NCBI GenBank assembly: GCA_934486875.1
Contig: CAKSPU010000007.1
Coordinates: 1-64,000, forward strand
Length of the DNA: 64,000 bases
Reading direction: 5' to 3'
Origin: an uncultured Oscillospiraceae bacterium
Lineage (GTDB): Bacteria; Bacillota; Clostridia; Oscillospirales; Ruminococcaceae
Part shown: one piece after another, positions 41,066 to 49,186 of the stretch
Layout: each line of letters opens with the position of its first letter
How positions within the stretch are numbered: position 1 is the stretch's first letter
Notes under the pieces: model-generated
What the model saw: only the letters and a program-made list of their open reading frames with translations
What the model was told of the DNA's origin: nothing
Databases searched by the model: none
Made by a program: the position numbers and the translations under genes

Positions 41066-41707
41066 TTATTCGCCTTTTGAAGCCGGTTCCTTAACGTATG
41101 CCATAACGTCATCATATATTGCACGGTAACCGTTTTCATTTATATGAAGCCCCTCAATGGTATATTCGGCTTTGAGCCTGCCCTGTTCGTCCTTAAGGTT
41201 TTTGTTTATGTCTATGTAGCGCTGTCCGTGCTTCACGGCAAGCTTTTGCACCTCCGCATTTGCGGCAATAAGCTTCTCATTGTTCCTTATCCTGAGGCAT
41301 TCCTTCATATTTTCTGCGGCGGCTTCGTAATTTACGGGATAGTACGCCATAAGATAGATGACAGTATCGGGCAAAGCCTTTTCAATGCCTGTGATTATCC
41401 TGTCGTAATTATCCATAATGCCGCTTATGCTCTTGTCCGCCCAGCTGAGATCATTGGTGCCGATATTTATAAACACCTTTGAGGGGTGCAGGTCGGTTAC
41501 GCAGACATCGAGATTTTCAAGAAGATCATCCGTAAGATATCCGCCGATTCCACGGTTATATATAATAGTATCGTCATTATGCTCACGGAGGAGCTTATTT
41601 ATGGGGAACATCTCCATAAGAGACGAGCCTGCAAAAACAGTCTCACCGAATTTCACGCTTTCATTTTCATTGCGATAACGCTCAAGCTTTATATCCCAGT
41701 CGTTCAT
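41066..41707 (-). CDS. SGNH/GDSL-family hydrolase
   Basis: A 213-residue cytoplasmic esterase-like protein. The blocks are VFAGSSLMEMFP (block I, Ser nucleophile in GSS), IYNRGIGGYLTDDLL (block II), VFINIGTNDLSW (block III, GTND) and YTIEGLHINENGY (block V, with the catalytic His). No signal peptide, so an intracellular substrate such as an acetylated sugar is likely. ATG 41707 is favoured, 8 bases behind GGGAG. Single gene with its own promoter. Confidence 0.87.
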   Translation of the reverse strand: MNDWDIKLERYRNENESVKFGETVFAGSSLMEMFPINKLLREHNDDTIIYNRGIGGYLTDDLLENLDVCVTDLHPSKVFINIGTNDLSWADKSISGIMDNYDRIITGIEKALPDTVIYLMAYYPVNYEAAAENMKECLRIRNNEKLIAANAEVQKLAVKHGQRYIDINKNLKDEQGRLKAEYTIEGLHINENGYRAIYDDVMAYVKEPASKGE

Positions 41708-41770
41708 ATTCATATCTCCCAAAAGAAATTTACAGGACGATATTGCCTGCATATACATTTTTATGATATA

Positions 41771-41799
41771 ATTATAGCATTAAGATAATGAAAAATCAA
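41771..41799 (-). promoter_or_regulatory. Promoter of the SGNH hydrolase
   Basis: On the minus strand: TTGATT (41799-41794), 17 bases, TATAAT (41776-41771). Confidence 0.75.
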
Positions 41800-41831
41800 C
41801 AGGCGGCATATTAATTTTTCGGGAGGGCTTT

Positions 41832-42335
41832 ATGGACTTTACATATCACTATGCTTCGCCCCTTGGCGGCATAACGATGGCGTGCAGCGACATCGGACTT
41901 ACGGGGCTGTGGTTTGACGGGCAGAGATTTTTTGCGGACACTCTTTCAACTGACAGCACCGAGAAAATAACGGATATTTTCCGTGACACGGCAAGGTGGC
42001 TTGATATTTATTTTGACGGCGGAATACCCGATTTCACACCGCCGATACATTTAAGCTCCACTCCTTTCAGAATGGCTGTGTGGGATATTCTCAGGACTAT
42101 CCCCTACGGCAAAACTATAACATACGGAGAAATTTCACGTATAACAGCCGAAAGATCGGGCAGAAAAAGTATGTCAGCGCAGGCTGTTGGCGGTGCGGTG
42201 GGGCATAATCCCATTTCTATCATAATCCCCTGCTACAGGGTCATCGGCTCTGACGGCAGTCTGACGGGATATGCGGGAGGGCTTGACAAAAAAGCAAAGC
42301 TCCTTGAAATTGAGGGGATAAAATTTAAAAAATAG
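41832..42335 (+). CDS. ogt: Methylated-DNA-[protein]-cysteine S-methyltransferase
   Basis: A suicide repair protein removing methyl groups from O6-methylguanine. Of 167 residues, the C-terminal domain has TPFRMAVWDILRTIPYGKTI, the helix-turn-helix AVGGAVGHNP, and the active site IPCYRVIG with Cys134. The usual PCHRV is PCYRV here; the His of that motif takes part in activating the Cys, so the change is notable. GGGAGG lies before ATG 41832. Confidence 0.92.
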   Translation: MDFTYHYASPLGGITMACSDIGLTGLWFDGQRFFADTLSTDSTEKITDIFRDTARWLDIYFDGGIPDFTPPIHLSSTPFRMAVWDILRTIPYGKTITYGEISRITAERSGRKSMSAQAVGGAVGHNPISIIIPCYRVIGSDGSLTGYAGGLDKKAKLLEIEGIKFKK

Positions 42336-42347
42336 TCCTGAAAATAA

Positions 42348-42376
42348 TTGATTTTTTTGGAAGAATATGATATAAT
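42348..42376 (+). promoter_or_regulatory. Promoter of the DUF3137 gene
   Basis: TTGATT (42348-42353), 17 bases, TATAAT (42371-42376). Confidence 0.78.
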
Positions 42377-42408
42377 ATTTTAAATTTTTAAGATATGGGA
42401 GAAAAAAT

Positions 42409-43254
42409 ATGGATAAAAATTTACTTGAAGCCCAGCGCCGAAAAATCATTCTTGTTAAGTTTCTCATTGTCATTTCAGGTTTTATTGCTGTGCTCGCCGT
42501 TTTATGCACAATTGGAATGTTTGCAACCCTTGTGACCTTTGTTATCGTCTGCATAATTTTTTCCAAATACTCAAAATCCGCCAAGAAAGCTATTAATGCG
42601 GCGGCGCAGGAACAGCTTATACCTCAGATACTCGGAGAGAAATTCAATGTGAACAGCTTTGAAGCTGAAAATCATATGAAAAAGTTTGAGATAAGCTGCT
42701 CGGGAATATTCAAGGAAATACACTCCGTTGAGGGCAGCGCTCTCCTGGACGCATCGCTGGGGACTATACATTTTATCCGCAGCGGGCTTTATATCGACTC
42801 CAAAAGCGAGGACACATATTTTGATCACGAGCAGGCAATGGAAAGGACTGAAGTAAATTATACGCTGGTTTTCAAGGGCTATGTTATGCGCACGGAGCAC
42901 AGATGCCCTCAGTTTGCGGGAGTTAATGCAAGCGATAATAATATGAGTGATATCAGGCAAAAGGGCGAAAAGGCGGCGAGCGAAAATAAATTCTCCGTTT
43001 ACTGCGGAGATAACCTTGCATCGCTGCCGCAGGAAGTCATAAACGGTATGATGAACGTGAAAAAAGCTGTTAACAGACCTATGGCAATGGTGTTTACGGA
43101 CAAATATTTTTACGTTTTCGTCAGTAGCAAGGACAACTACTTCACAATAAGCAATCTTCTGAGCATTAACGCAAATTCCGAGGCAATGCGAAAGCAGGCT
43201 GAGGAGACTGCAAGGCTCGCAGAGACATTCAGGTTTCTTGATTACATAAGATGA
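42409..43254 (+). CDS. DUF3137-like membrane protein
   Basis: 281 residues: two adjacent N-terminal membrane helices (residues 15-52), then a large cytoplasmic domain. HCEDTYFDHEQ-type and YTLVFKGYVMRTEHRCPQF, NRPMAMVFTDKYFYVFV are the pattern of DUF3137 proteins, whose function is unknown. GGGAG precedes ATG 42409. It is monocistronic and converges with the Gx transporter operon, with a GGGGAA/TTCCCC hairpin (43264-43293) in between. Confidence 0.7.
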   Translation: MDKNLLEAQRRKIILVKFLIVISGFIAVLAVLCTIGMFATLVTFVIVCIIFSKYSKSAKKAINAAAQEQLIPQILGEKFNVNSFEAENHMKKFEISCSGIFKEIHSVEGSALLDASLGTIHFIRSGLYIDSKSEDTYFDHEQAMERTEVNYTLVFKGYVMRTEHRCPQFAGVNASDNNMSDIRQKGEKAASENKFSVYCGDNLASLPQEVINGMMNVKKAVNRPMAMVFTDKYFYVFVSSKDNYFTISNLLSINANSEAMRKQAEETARLAETFRFLDYIR

Positions 43255-43276
43255 TTATTAACCGGGGAATCGCTGA

Positions 43277-43774
43277 TTAATGTAGCTTTCCCCCTATCCT
43301 GTTTATGGTCATCTGTGCGCAGATGCCCGTAAAAAGCCCCGCAATACAGCCGAATAATGACAGTGCGGGAAAATATGCAAATACGGACACCGTTCCCGTG
43401 ACAAATGCTGCCGCAATGAGCTGACCCGTGTTGTGGAGCAGTGCGCCGATAATGCTGCTGATGTAAATGTGCCTTTTGTCAATAAATTTTTTTGCCAAAA
43501 GCATTCCCAGAAGGCACAGCGCTCCCCCGCTCATACTGTATATTATTACCGACGGATTACCCGCAAAGATCGCCCCGAGAATTATCCTCGCCGTGAGTAT
43601 CATCGCCGCTTCTTTTCCGCCGCAGCGATATACCGCATAGACCGTAACTATATTTGCAAGCCCGAGCTTCATTCCGGGAATGTTCACGGGCAAAGGTATC
43701 TGCGCCTCGACCACGAATATTATCAGGGCAATGCAGGTGAGAAGCCCTGCTTCCGTTATTTTTTTCCTGTCCAT
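43277..43774 (-). CDS. Gx transporter family / heptaprenyl diphosphate synthase component I-like membrane protein (EetB-like)
   Basis: A 165-residue protein of five to six helices. FVVEAQIPLPVNIPGMKLGL, ANIVTVYAVYRCGGKEAAMI and ALLHNTGQLIAAAFVTG are the Gx-transporter family signature, related to ECF S components. In Listeria-type flavin-based electron transfer loci a homologue (EetB) lies next to EetA and FmnB. Here it follows NusG domain II and ApbE genes in the same order. Its substrate is unknown. GAGGAT precedes ATG 43774. Confidence 0.78.
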   Translation of the reverse strand: MDRKKITEAGLLTCIALIIFVVEAQIPLPVNIPGMKLGLANIVTVYAVYRCGGKEAAMILTARIILGAIFAGNPSVIIYSMSGGALCLLGMLLAKKFIDKRHIYISSIIGALLHNTGQLIAAAFVTGTVSVFAYFPALSLFGCIAGLFTGICAQMTINRIGGKLH

Positions 43775-43783
43775 AGCATATCC

Positions 43784-44152
43784 TCAGCCTGCAAAGCCGT
43801 CGGCAGAGCTTTTTTCAAATTCAATAACAAGTCGGTTCGGCAGGCAGACAATGGGCACGCTTTTCCTGTCCCCGCCTATCCAGCCCGTATCAACGCAGAT
43901 CCTGTCGGGACAGTCTGCGTCACTTACGTGTATCATATGGTCTTTTATCTCCACGGTATTCACTCCGCCCTCATACTCAATGTCAAACTCGCAGTCCTCC
44001 GCTTTTGAAAGGTCAATGGTGTATAAAAGCTCGCCGCCGCTTTTGATTTTAACAATGTCACTTTCATTTCTGCCGAAAATAATTATGCACGCCGCCGCAG
44101 CCGCAAGGAAAACCACAGCCGTTATTATGATGAATACCGCCGATCTTTTCAA
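43784..44152 (-). CDS. NusG domain II-containing membrane protein (EetA-like)
   Basis: 122 residues: one N-terminal membrane anchor (residues 7-27) and an outside domain of about 90 residues of the NusG domain II type (YTIDLSKAEDCEFDIEY, DADCPDRICVDTGWIGG, SVPIVCLPNRLVIE). The CPDRxCxxxGWI motif is the family hallmark. The start is TTG 44152, which overlaps the TGA of apbE, so translation is coupled. Homologues sit with ApbE and Gx transporters in extracytoplasmic flavin systems. Confidence 0.82.
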   Translation of the reverse strand: MKRSAVFIIITAVVFLAAAAACIIIFGRNESDIVKIKSGGELLYTIDLSKAEDCEFDIEYEGGVNTVEIKDHMIHVSDADCPDRICVDTGWIGGDRKSVPIVCLPNRLVIEFEKSSADGFAG

Positions 44153-45168
44153 TTTATCACTTCCGTTCCCGTGATATTACTGCTGTCCGAAAAAACGGTG
44201 CTTTTGTAAATATTTTCGGTGACAAGCACATTTCCGTTCTCCTCAATTATTATCATATCAAAGTCACGGTGCTCTTTCCAGAACTCCGCTGACTTGTCCT
44301 TTCCCATAACAAAAAGTGCCGTGGAAAGCCCGTCGCAGTATGTTCCGCTGTCACCGATGACCGTTACGGAGGCAAGCCCGTTATCTGCGGGATATCCTGT
44401 TTTCGGGTCGATGATATGGCAGTACTTTTTCCCGTTATCCGCAATAAAATACCGCTGATAATTTCCCGATGTGACCACAGCCTTGTCTCTGACTTCCACC
44501 GTGCAGATAAAGTCCGATTGGGAAAAAGGGTCTGTGACAGCCACTTTCCAAGGGCTTCCGTCAGGCTTTTCACCGACTGTCTGAATATTGCCGCCGAGAT
44601 TTAATATTGCCGAGGGAACACCCTCGCTTCGGAGCATTTCGGCGCATATCTCCCCTGCATATCCCTTTGCAATGCTGCCAAGGTCAAGCTGAAAATTCTC
44701 CGGAACTGTGACGGTATTTTCGGAAAGCGTGATATTTTCATATCCCGTATTATCAAGGAGACCTTTGATGACCTCCTCCGTGGGAACGGCATATTCCCCA
44801 GTTGTAAAGCCCCACGCACGAACAAGGGGATACACGGTTATGTCGGCATTTTCCTCTGTGAGCCGTGATATTTCAACAGAACGGGAAATAATATTTTCTG
44901 TGTCGGCACTCACATTTACAATATTGCCCTGAGCCGTGTTTATCCGTGAGATATCGCTGCTTTCATCGGTAACGGAAAAAAGCTTTTCAAGCTCTTCTAC
45001 CTTGTTGCAGACATCGGAAAGAGCCGTTTCGGAGTTATCTCCGTATGCAGTGAATTTCATATAAGTGTCCATTGCGAAAAGCTCTTTTTCGCTGACATTT
45101 TCCCGGGAAGGAGCGCAGCCGCAGAGGAGCATCAGCACTGCGATCGCCACAGCATTTTTCATTTTCAT
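44149..45168 (-). CDS. apbE: FAD:protein FMN transferase (ApbE/FmnB), lipoprotein
   Basis: Attaches FMN covalently to Ser/Thr residues of extracytoplasmic proteins. 339 residues. The signal peptide has the lipobox MLLCGC (Cys18). The ApbE core has AMDTYMKFTAYG, LDLGSIAKGYAGEICAE (FAD/metal region), ILNLGGNIQTVGE and CDGLSTALFVMG with the Asp/Thr metal ligands. It starts 5 bases after the LacI-type regulator and overlaps the next gene by 4 bases. No FMN-accepting protein is in the window. Confidence 0.92.
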   Translation of the reverse strand: MKMKNAVAIAVLMLLCGCAPSRENVSEKELFAMDTYMKFTAYGDNSETALSDVCNKVEELEKLFSVTDESSDISRINTAQGNIVNVSADTENIISRSVEISRLTEENADITVYPLVRAWGFTTGEYAVPTEEVIKGLLDNTGYENITLSENTVTVPENFQLDLGSIAKGYAGEICAEMLRSEGVPSAILNLGGNIQTVGEKPDGSPWKVAVTDPFSQSDFICTVEVRDKAVVTSGNYQRYFIADNGKKYCHIIDPKTGYPADNGLASVTVIGDSGTYCDGLSTALFVMGKDKSAEFWKEHRDFDMIIIEENGNVLVTENIYKSTVFSDSSNITGTEVIN

Positions 45169-45173
45169 ATGAT

Positions 45174-46190
45174 TTAATATAAAGAATCAGGCTCCTTTAT
45201 CGCCCTTACGGAGTTTTTGTAGATTATCCTGCCGCCCACGGGCATTCTGCCGATGGAATATGCGGGATTTTCGATTTTTTTCAGGATAGTTTCCACCGCC
45301 AATGCAGACATCTGCTCGGTGTTCACCTCAATGGTGGTGATCTTCGGGTCGGACATTTCCGAATATACCGAATTGTCAAAGCCCGTCACGGAAATATCCT
45401 GGGGCACACGATAGCCCTCTTTTTTAAGCTGTCCGATGAGCTGATAAGCCGTTCCGTCACAGTTGCAGACGAAGGCTGTCGGCATATCCACAGGCAGGTC
45501 TATGGGCTTCATAAGTCCGTCCGCACCTCTGTCCTCAAGGACGTAATTTGAGCTTACGAATATATTATGCTCCATAAGCGACTTCATATATCCGAGATAT
45601 CTGTCCTGAATTGAGCTGGTCGCCTTTACCGAACCAACAAAGGCAAGCTTTCGGTGCCCCATATTTATAAGGAAATTGGTGATATCATAGGAAGCGTAAA
45701 AGCTGTCGCTGATAATGCAGTCGATGTCCTTTCGGTCATCGTAAAAATCAAGAAAAACAACGGGGATATTTTCAGATGTGATAAGGTCGATGTAGCTTTT
45801 GGAAAGCTGCCCCAGGATTATAGCGCCGTCCGCCTTGCCCTCAAGCGCTGCGGGATATATGAGCTTCTCCTCATTTTCGGGGCTTATCGTGTGAAAGAAT
45901 GCGCACCGTCCACGGCTCTGGAGCCGGGCGGATATGTGCTGATAATATTTCAGATAAAACGAATCCTCGTCAATGAAGCGTGATGATGCGAGGACGCAGA
46001 CATTTCCCGTAAGATTTCCGAGCTGCTTGCGTCTTACGGTGTAGGAATATCCAAGCTCTCCCGCTGTACGGCGGACCTCATCTCTGAGCGCTTCGCTGAC
46101 TCCGCTTTTTCCCGAAAGCGCCTTTGAAACCGCCACAACGCTTATTCCGAGTCTGTCAGCGATGTCCTGCATTTTAACATTTTTTTTCAA
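45174..46190 (-). CDS. LacI-family transcriptional regulator
   Basis: 338 residues: helix-turn-helix (MQDIADRLGISVVAVSKALS, residues 7-26), then a LacI-type sensor domain (GHRKLAFVGSVKATSSIQDR, DISVTGFDNSVYSEMSDP). The TTG start at 46190 lies behind GGGAG; ATG 46172 is the alternative. It is the first gene of an operon with apbE, the NusG domain II protein and the Gx transporter. That is an unusual partner for a sugar-type regulator and may link electron-transfer functions to a carbon source. Confidence 0.88.
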   Translation of the reverse strand: MKKNVKMQDIADRLGISVVAVSKALSGKSGVSEALRDEVRRTAGELGYSYTVRRKQLGNLTGNVCVLASSRFIDEDSFYLKYYQHISARLQSRGRCAFFHTISPENEEKLIYPAALEGKADGAIILGQLSKSYIDLITSENIPVVFLDFYDDRKDIDCIISDSFYASYDITNFLINMGHRKLAFVGSVKATSSIQDRYLGYMKSLMEHNIFVSSNYVLEDRGADGLMKPIDLPVDMPTAFVCNCDGTAYQLIGQLKKEGYRVPQDISVTGFDNSVYSEMSDPKITTIEVNTEQMSALAVETILKKIENPAYSIGRMPVGGRIIYKNSVRAIKEPDSLY

Positions 46191-46226
46191 ATCATATCAC
46201 GCTCCCGAGAAATAATACTATATATA

Positions 46227-46256
46227 ATTATACTACAATGCAGCATCAAAAGTCAA
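46227..46256 (-). promoter_or_regulatory. Promoter of the lacI-apbE operon
   Basis: On the minus strand: TTGACT (46256-46251), 18 bases, TATAAT (46232-46227). The terminator of the small peptide gene ends directly before it. Confidence 0.78.
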
Positions 46257-46304
46257 TAAAAAAAGCGCTCATCTATGCTCCCGGGGAACGGAGCATAAAT
46301 GAGC
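46257..46304 (-). terminator. Terminator of the small Cys-rich peptide gene
   Basis: On the minus strand GCTCAT (46304-46299) plus ATGCTCC (46296-46290) pairs with GGAGCAT (46281-46275) plus ATGAGC (46272-46267), then GCTTTTTTT. A strong intrinsic terminator. Confidence 0.9.
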
Positions 46305-46341
46305 CTATGTTCTGTTATTAAATTATGTTAAGTTCTTTCCC

Positions 46342-46410
46342 TTATCTGCCGCAGCCTGTGAAGCAGTTTCTGAAAATTTCCATAATGCAAGAGAAATCAA
46401 ATCCGCACAT
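46342..46410 (-). CDS. Small Cys-rich peptide, 22 residues, unrecognised
   Basis: Reads MCGFDFSCIMEI then FRNCFTGCGR, stop TAA at 46344-46342. Four Cys at positions 2, 8, 16 and 20. It is too short for gene finders, but every signal is present: a sigma-A promoter (46496-46468), AAGGAGGT exactly 7 bases before ATG 46410, and a strong terminator (46304-46257). The transcript would be about 210 bases. No function is known. A secreted or modified peptide, a metal-binding peptide, a toxin or a leader peptide are all open possibilities. No export signal is visible. Confidence 0.7.
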   Translation of the reverse strand: MCGFDFSCIMEIFRNCFTGCGR

Positions 46411-46467
46411 TATTTTTACCTCCTTATGTTATTTCCGAAAGCATTTATTCCCTCTCGGATTAACTTA

Positions 46468-46496
46468 ATTATAGCATCATTTCGGGACGTTTTCAA
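46468..46496 (-). promoter_or_regulatory. Promoter of the small Cys-rich peptide gene
   Basis: On the minus strand: TTGAAA (46496-46491), 17 bases, TATAAT (46473-46468). The start near 46461 gives a 50-base leader. Confidence 0.82.
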
Positions 46497-46699
46497 GCTG
46501 TAAGTGTTGGAAGAAAGGCTGCCAGAAAATGCAGGATACATTGCCGCAATTATGCAGATCTTCAATGTACATTTTCTGCCTTATGTGCAAAACATTTCCG
46601 ATAATAAAAATCTGTCTGCGTAATATAATATTACTGCAAACCCAAAGGAGAAACGAAAACGCTTCTCCGAAAATTCGATTTTTAAAGGAGATTTTTATT

Positions 46700-46891
46700 A
46701 TGAAAAACGATAAGCTTACTGCTCAGGGCAGAGAAACTATGGAAAAGTTCAAGATGGAAGCTGCAAACGAAGTCGGCGTTAACCTCAGAAACGGCTACAA
46801 CGGCGACATCACTGCAAGAGAAGCAGGCTCCGTCGGCGGTATGATGGTCAAGAAAATGATCGAAAACTACAAGCAGGGTCTTAACGGCTAA
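46700..46891 (+). CDS. Small acid-soluble spore protein, alpha/beta type
   Basis: A 63-residue protein that coats and protects DNA in the spore. ANEVGVNLRNGYNGDITARE and AGSVGGMMVKKMIENYKQ match the conserved alpha/beta SASP sequence, including the GPR protease cleavage region around NEVGV. AAAGGAG lies before ATG 46700. Expression should be by sigma-G; no sigma-A promoter is obvious in 46501-46680, which holds a small palindrome (GTAATAT/ATATTAC near 46619) but no other gene. It shows that the organism can sporulate. Confidence 0.95.
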   Translation: MKNDKLTAQGRETMEKFKMEAANEVGVNLRNGYNGDITAREAGSVGGMMVKKMIENYKQGLNG

Positions 46892-46912
46892 CCCCACCGA
46901 CCCATAAAAAAG

Positions 46913-46947
46913 CGGAGCTGCTCAGGAATGAACGGCTCCGTTTTTTT
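46913..46947. terminator. Terminator after the SASP gene
   Basis: CGGAGC (46913-46918) and GCTCCG (46935-46940) followed by seven T. It also overlaps the 3' end of the convergent GGDEF gene. Confidence 0.85.
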
Positions 46948-48982
46948 ATCTTAAAAATGTGCTGTCAAAGGTGTCTGTGGTCTCCACAGCATCGATCTTA
47001 GTCTCGCCGCCGGCATAGGCAAAGTTTGATTTTCCGCTCTTTTTGATCTTGTACATAGCGCTGTCCGCCGCTTCAAGAAGCTCAGTGGAATTTGAGCCGT
47101 TTTCACGGAAAAATGCTATTCCGATACTGCAATGGATATTCAGATGAAGCTCGGTGGATTCGGAAATAAAGCCCTCATTCAGAATGCCTATGACCTCTGC
47201 CGCCGCCTTGCCTGCGTCGCCAATGAGAGTAAGATTTGTAAGGCACATTACAAATTCATCGCCTCCGAGACGACCGCCGAAGCCACGTTCGTAAGTGACC
47301 TCCTTAATGGTGTCCGCAACGAATTTCAGCACCTCGTCACCGCACTTGTGACCGTATTCATCGTTGAAATGCTTGAAATCATCAAGGTCGATGAACATAA
47401 GCGCATCAAGGCTTCGTCTCATATTGGAGCTGTTCATCTCCTCGTCCAGAGTGCGCAGGAACGTGGGACGGTTGTAAAGCTGAGTAAGGGCATCAAAGCT
47501 TGCTTTCTGGATAAGTGTAATGGCGCTTTTCTTTTCCTTGTCGATATCCACAAGCAGACCGATTATTTTCGAGGGTGCCCCCGAACGGTCAAAATATTTT
47601 CTGCCCTTTACCCTTATCCAGGAGAAGTCGCCGTAAAGAGTTTTCATACGGTACTCGCCCTCCCACTTGTCGCCCTGAGAGGAGACAATGGCATCGAGGT
47701 CGTCCTTATAGCGCTTCATATCATCCTTGTGGACCTTCATCTTGTAAAGGAAGCTCTCATTGAATGAGTCGTCCTTTGCACGATAGCTGAACTTCTTGTT
47801 AAAGTTATCCGAAACATAGACCTTGAAGGTCTTGAGATTGATCTCAAAAACAACATTGTCCATCATTGAGACCACCGTGCGGTAACGCTGCTCGCTCTCG
47901 AAAATGCTGTCGAACATAGCGTTGAACTCAGTGCTTATCTCACCAAATTCATCATTTGTTCCAAACTCAAGACGTACATTGGCATCGCCCTTGTTTTTCC
48001 TGGAGATAACGCTGACGATCTGCTTGATAGGCTCGGTAAAAACGTAGCACACAAATATCATAGCCGCCGCCGCAAGTATCAGCGAGATCAAACCTACAGT
48101 TCCTGCTCCTGACAGCCCGGACGATGCATCGCTCTGAGCCGCATTCACTTCAAGCCTGCTCACCACGCTCCAGCTGCCGTTCGGAACAGGTGTACCGAAA
48201 AAGCAGATACCGTCCGCTTCTTTTTTCACAGTGCCGTTTGAAGCAGAGCCGCTGTAAAATGGTATTGCTTCTGAAACATTTTCCTCAAAGCCACGGTACT
48301 CCACAACGTCCGAAAGCATTTTCGGGGTGCTCACATTGCTTGCGATATATCGTCCCTGATTATCCACGATAAGCGAGTCCGCAAAGCTCCCGAAGCCTGT
48401 TATTTCAAGTATCTCCGCCGCATCTTCAAGGCTGACCCTTATAACGGAAACGCCGACCTTTTCATTGGTGAGGCTGTATACCCTGCGGCAGATGTAAAAA
48501 TAACAGCTGCCGCCTGCTGAAGGGGGATATATGCAGGATATGCCGTTGTTTGCAGTGGAATATGTAAGAAAATCCCTGAAATTGTCGTCATATGTGCCGA
48601 CCTTCAGCGTGTCATAGGCGGCAAGAACGCTCCCCTTGTCACTGACGATAAACATATCCTCAACATTTTCGGTGCACTTTACAGCATCACGGATAAGGTC
48701 GTTTACATATTCAAGCTCGTCGGGATCCTCCGTATTGCTGCTTATGTGACCCGCAAAGGCTTTAACTTCCTTGTCGGTAACAAAGTTTTTCTGGACAACG
48801 ATATATTTTTCCAGAAATTCATTGAGATATGCCGCACGGTCACCGTTGATGATCTCAAGCGAGCTTATCTGTCCGTCGGTCACGGATTTTGAGCATTTCG
48901 ATGAATAAACAGCAGAAACTGCGATAATTGGTATGATAAGTATGATAAGCATAATTCCGGCAAGCTTGAATCTTATCTTCAT
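46946..48982 (-). CDS. Membrane-bound diguanylate cyclase (Cache-HAMP-PAS-GGDEF)
   Basis: About 678 residues. An N-terminal helix (LAGIMLIILIIPIIAVSAVY) precedes an outside Cache-type sensor of about 250 residues. A second helix (GLISLILAAAAMIFVCYVF) and a HAMP segment (EPIKQIVSVISRKNKGDANV) follow. Then come a PAS domain (TVVSMMDNVVFEINLKTFKV, IIGLLVDIDKEKK) and a GGDEF domain with RLGGDEFVM near residue 605. The active-site GGDEF is intact; the RxxD inhibitory site normally preceding it is not visible (ERGFGGRLGG). ATG 48982 is favoured over 48994, which lacks spacing to AAGGG. Confidence 0.9.
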   Translation of the reverse strand: MKIRFKLAGIMLIILIIPIIAVSAVYSSKCSKSVTDGQISSLEIINGDRAAYLNEFLEKYIVVQKNFVTDKEVKAFAGHISSNTEDPDELEYVNDLIRDAVKCTENVEDMFIVSDKGSVLAAYDTLKVGTYDDNFRDFLTYSTANNGISCIYPPSAGGSCYFYICRRVYSLTNEKVGVSVIRVSLEDAAEILEITGFGSFADSLIVDNQGRYIASNVSTPKMLSDVVEYRGFEENVSEAIPFYSGSASNGTVKKEADGICFFGTPVPNGSWSVVSRLEVNAAQSDASSGLSGAGTVGLISLILAAAAMIFVCYVFTEPIKQIVSVISRKNKGDANVRLEFGTNDEFGEISTEFNAMFDSIFESEQRYRTVVSMMDNVVFEINLKTFKVYVSDNFNKKFSYRAKDDSFNESFLYKMKVHKDDMKRYKDDLDAIVSSQGDKWEGEYRMKTLYGDFSWIRVKGRKYFDRSGAPSKIIGLLVDIDKEKKSAITLIQKASFDALTQLYNRPTFLRTLDEEMNSSNMRRSLDALMFIDLDDFKHFNDEYGHKCGDEVLKFVADTIKEVTYERGFGGRLGGDEFVMCLTNLTLIGDAGKAAAEVIGILNEGFISESTELHLNIHCSIGIAFFRENGSNSTELLEAADSAMYKIKKSGKSNFAYAGGETKIDAVETTDTFDSTFLR

Positions 48983-49055
48983 TAGACCGATCATTCCCTT
49001 CTGCGGCACAGCAAGTTTACTGAAAATTGCAGCTATGCTGCACAATCATTATTTA

Positions 49056-49084
49056 ATTTTACCACAATCGGGAAAAATTGTAAA
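49056..49084 (-). promoter_or_regulatory. Promoter of the GGDEF gene
   Basis: On the minus strand: TTTACA (49084-49079), 17 bases, TAAAAT (49061-49056). Confidence 0.75.
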
Positions 49085-49186
49085 TAACATTTAGCTTTTT
49101 TTCATACTTCAAAGCATTTTTCGTTATTTGCAACAAATATCTGCGCTTATTTTCGTCATATTGATATTATACATTCTTTATATGAA

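Noticed and set aside
42174..42584. Leftward frame overlapping ogt and the DUF3137 gene
   Set aside because: It crosses a clear promoter and two real genes on the plus strand and lacks a ribosome site.
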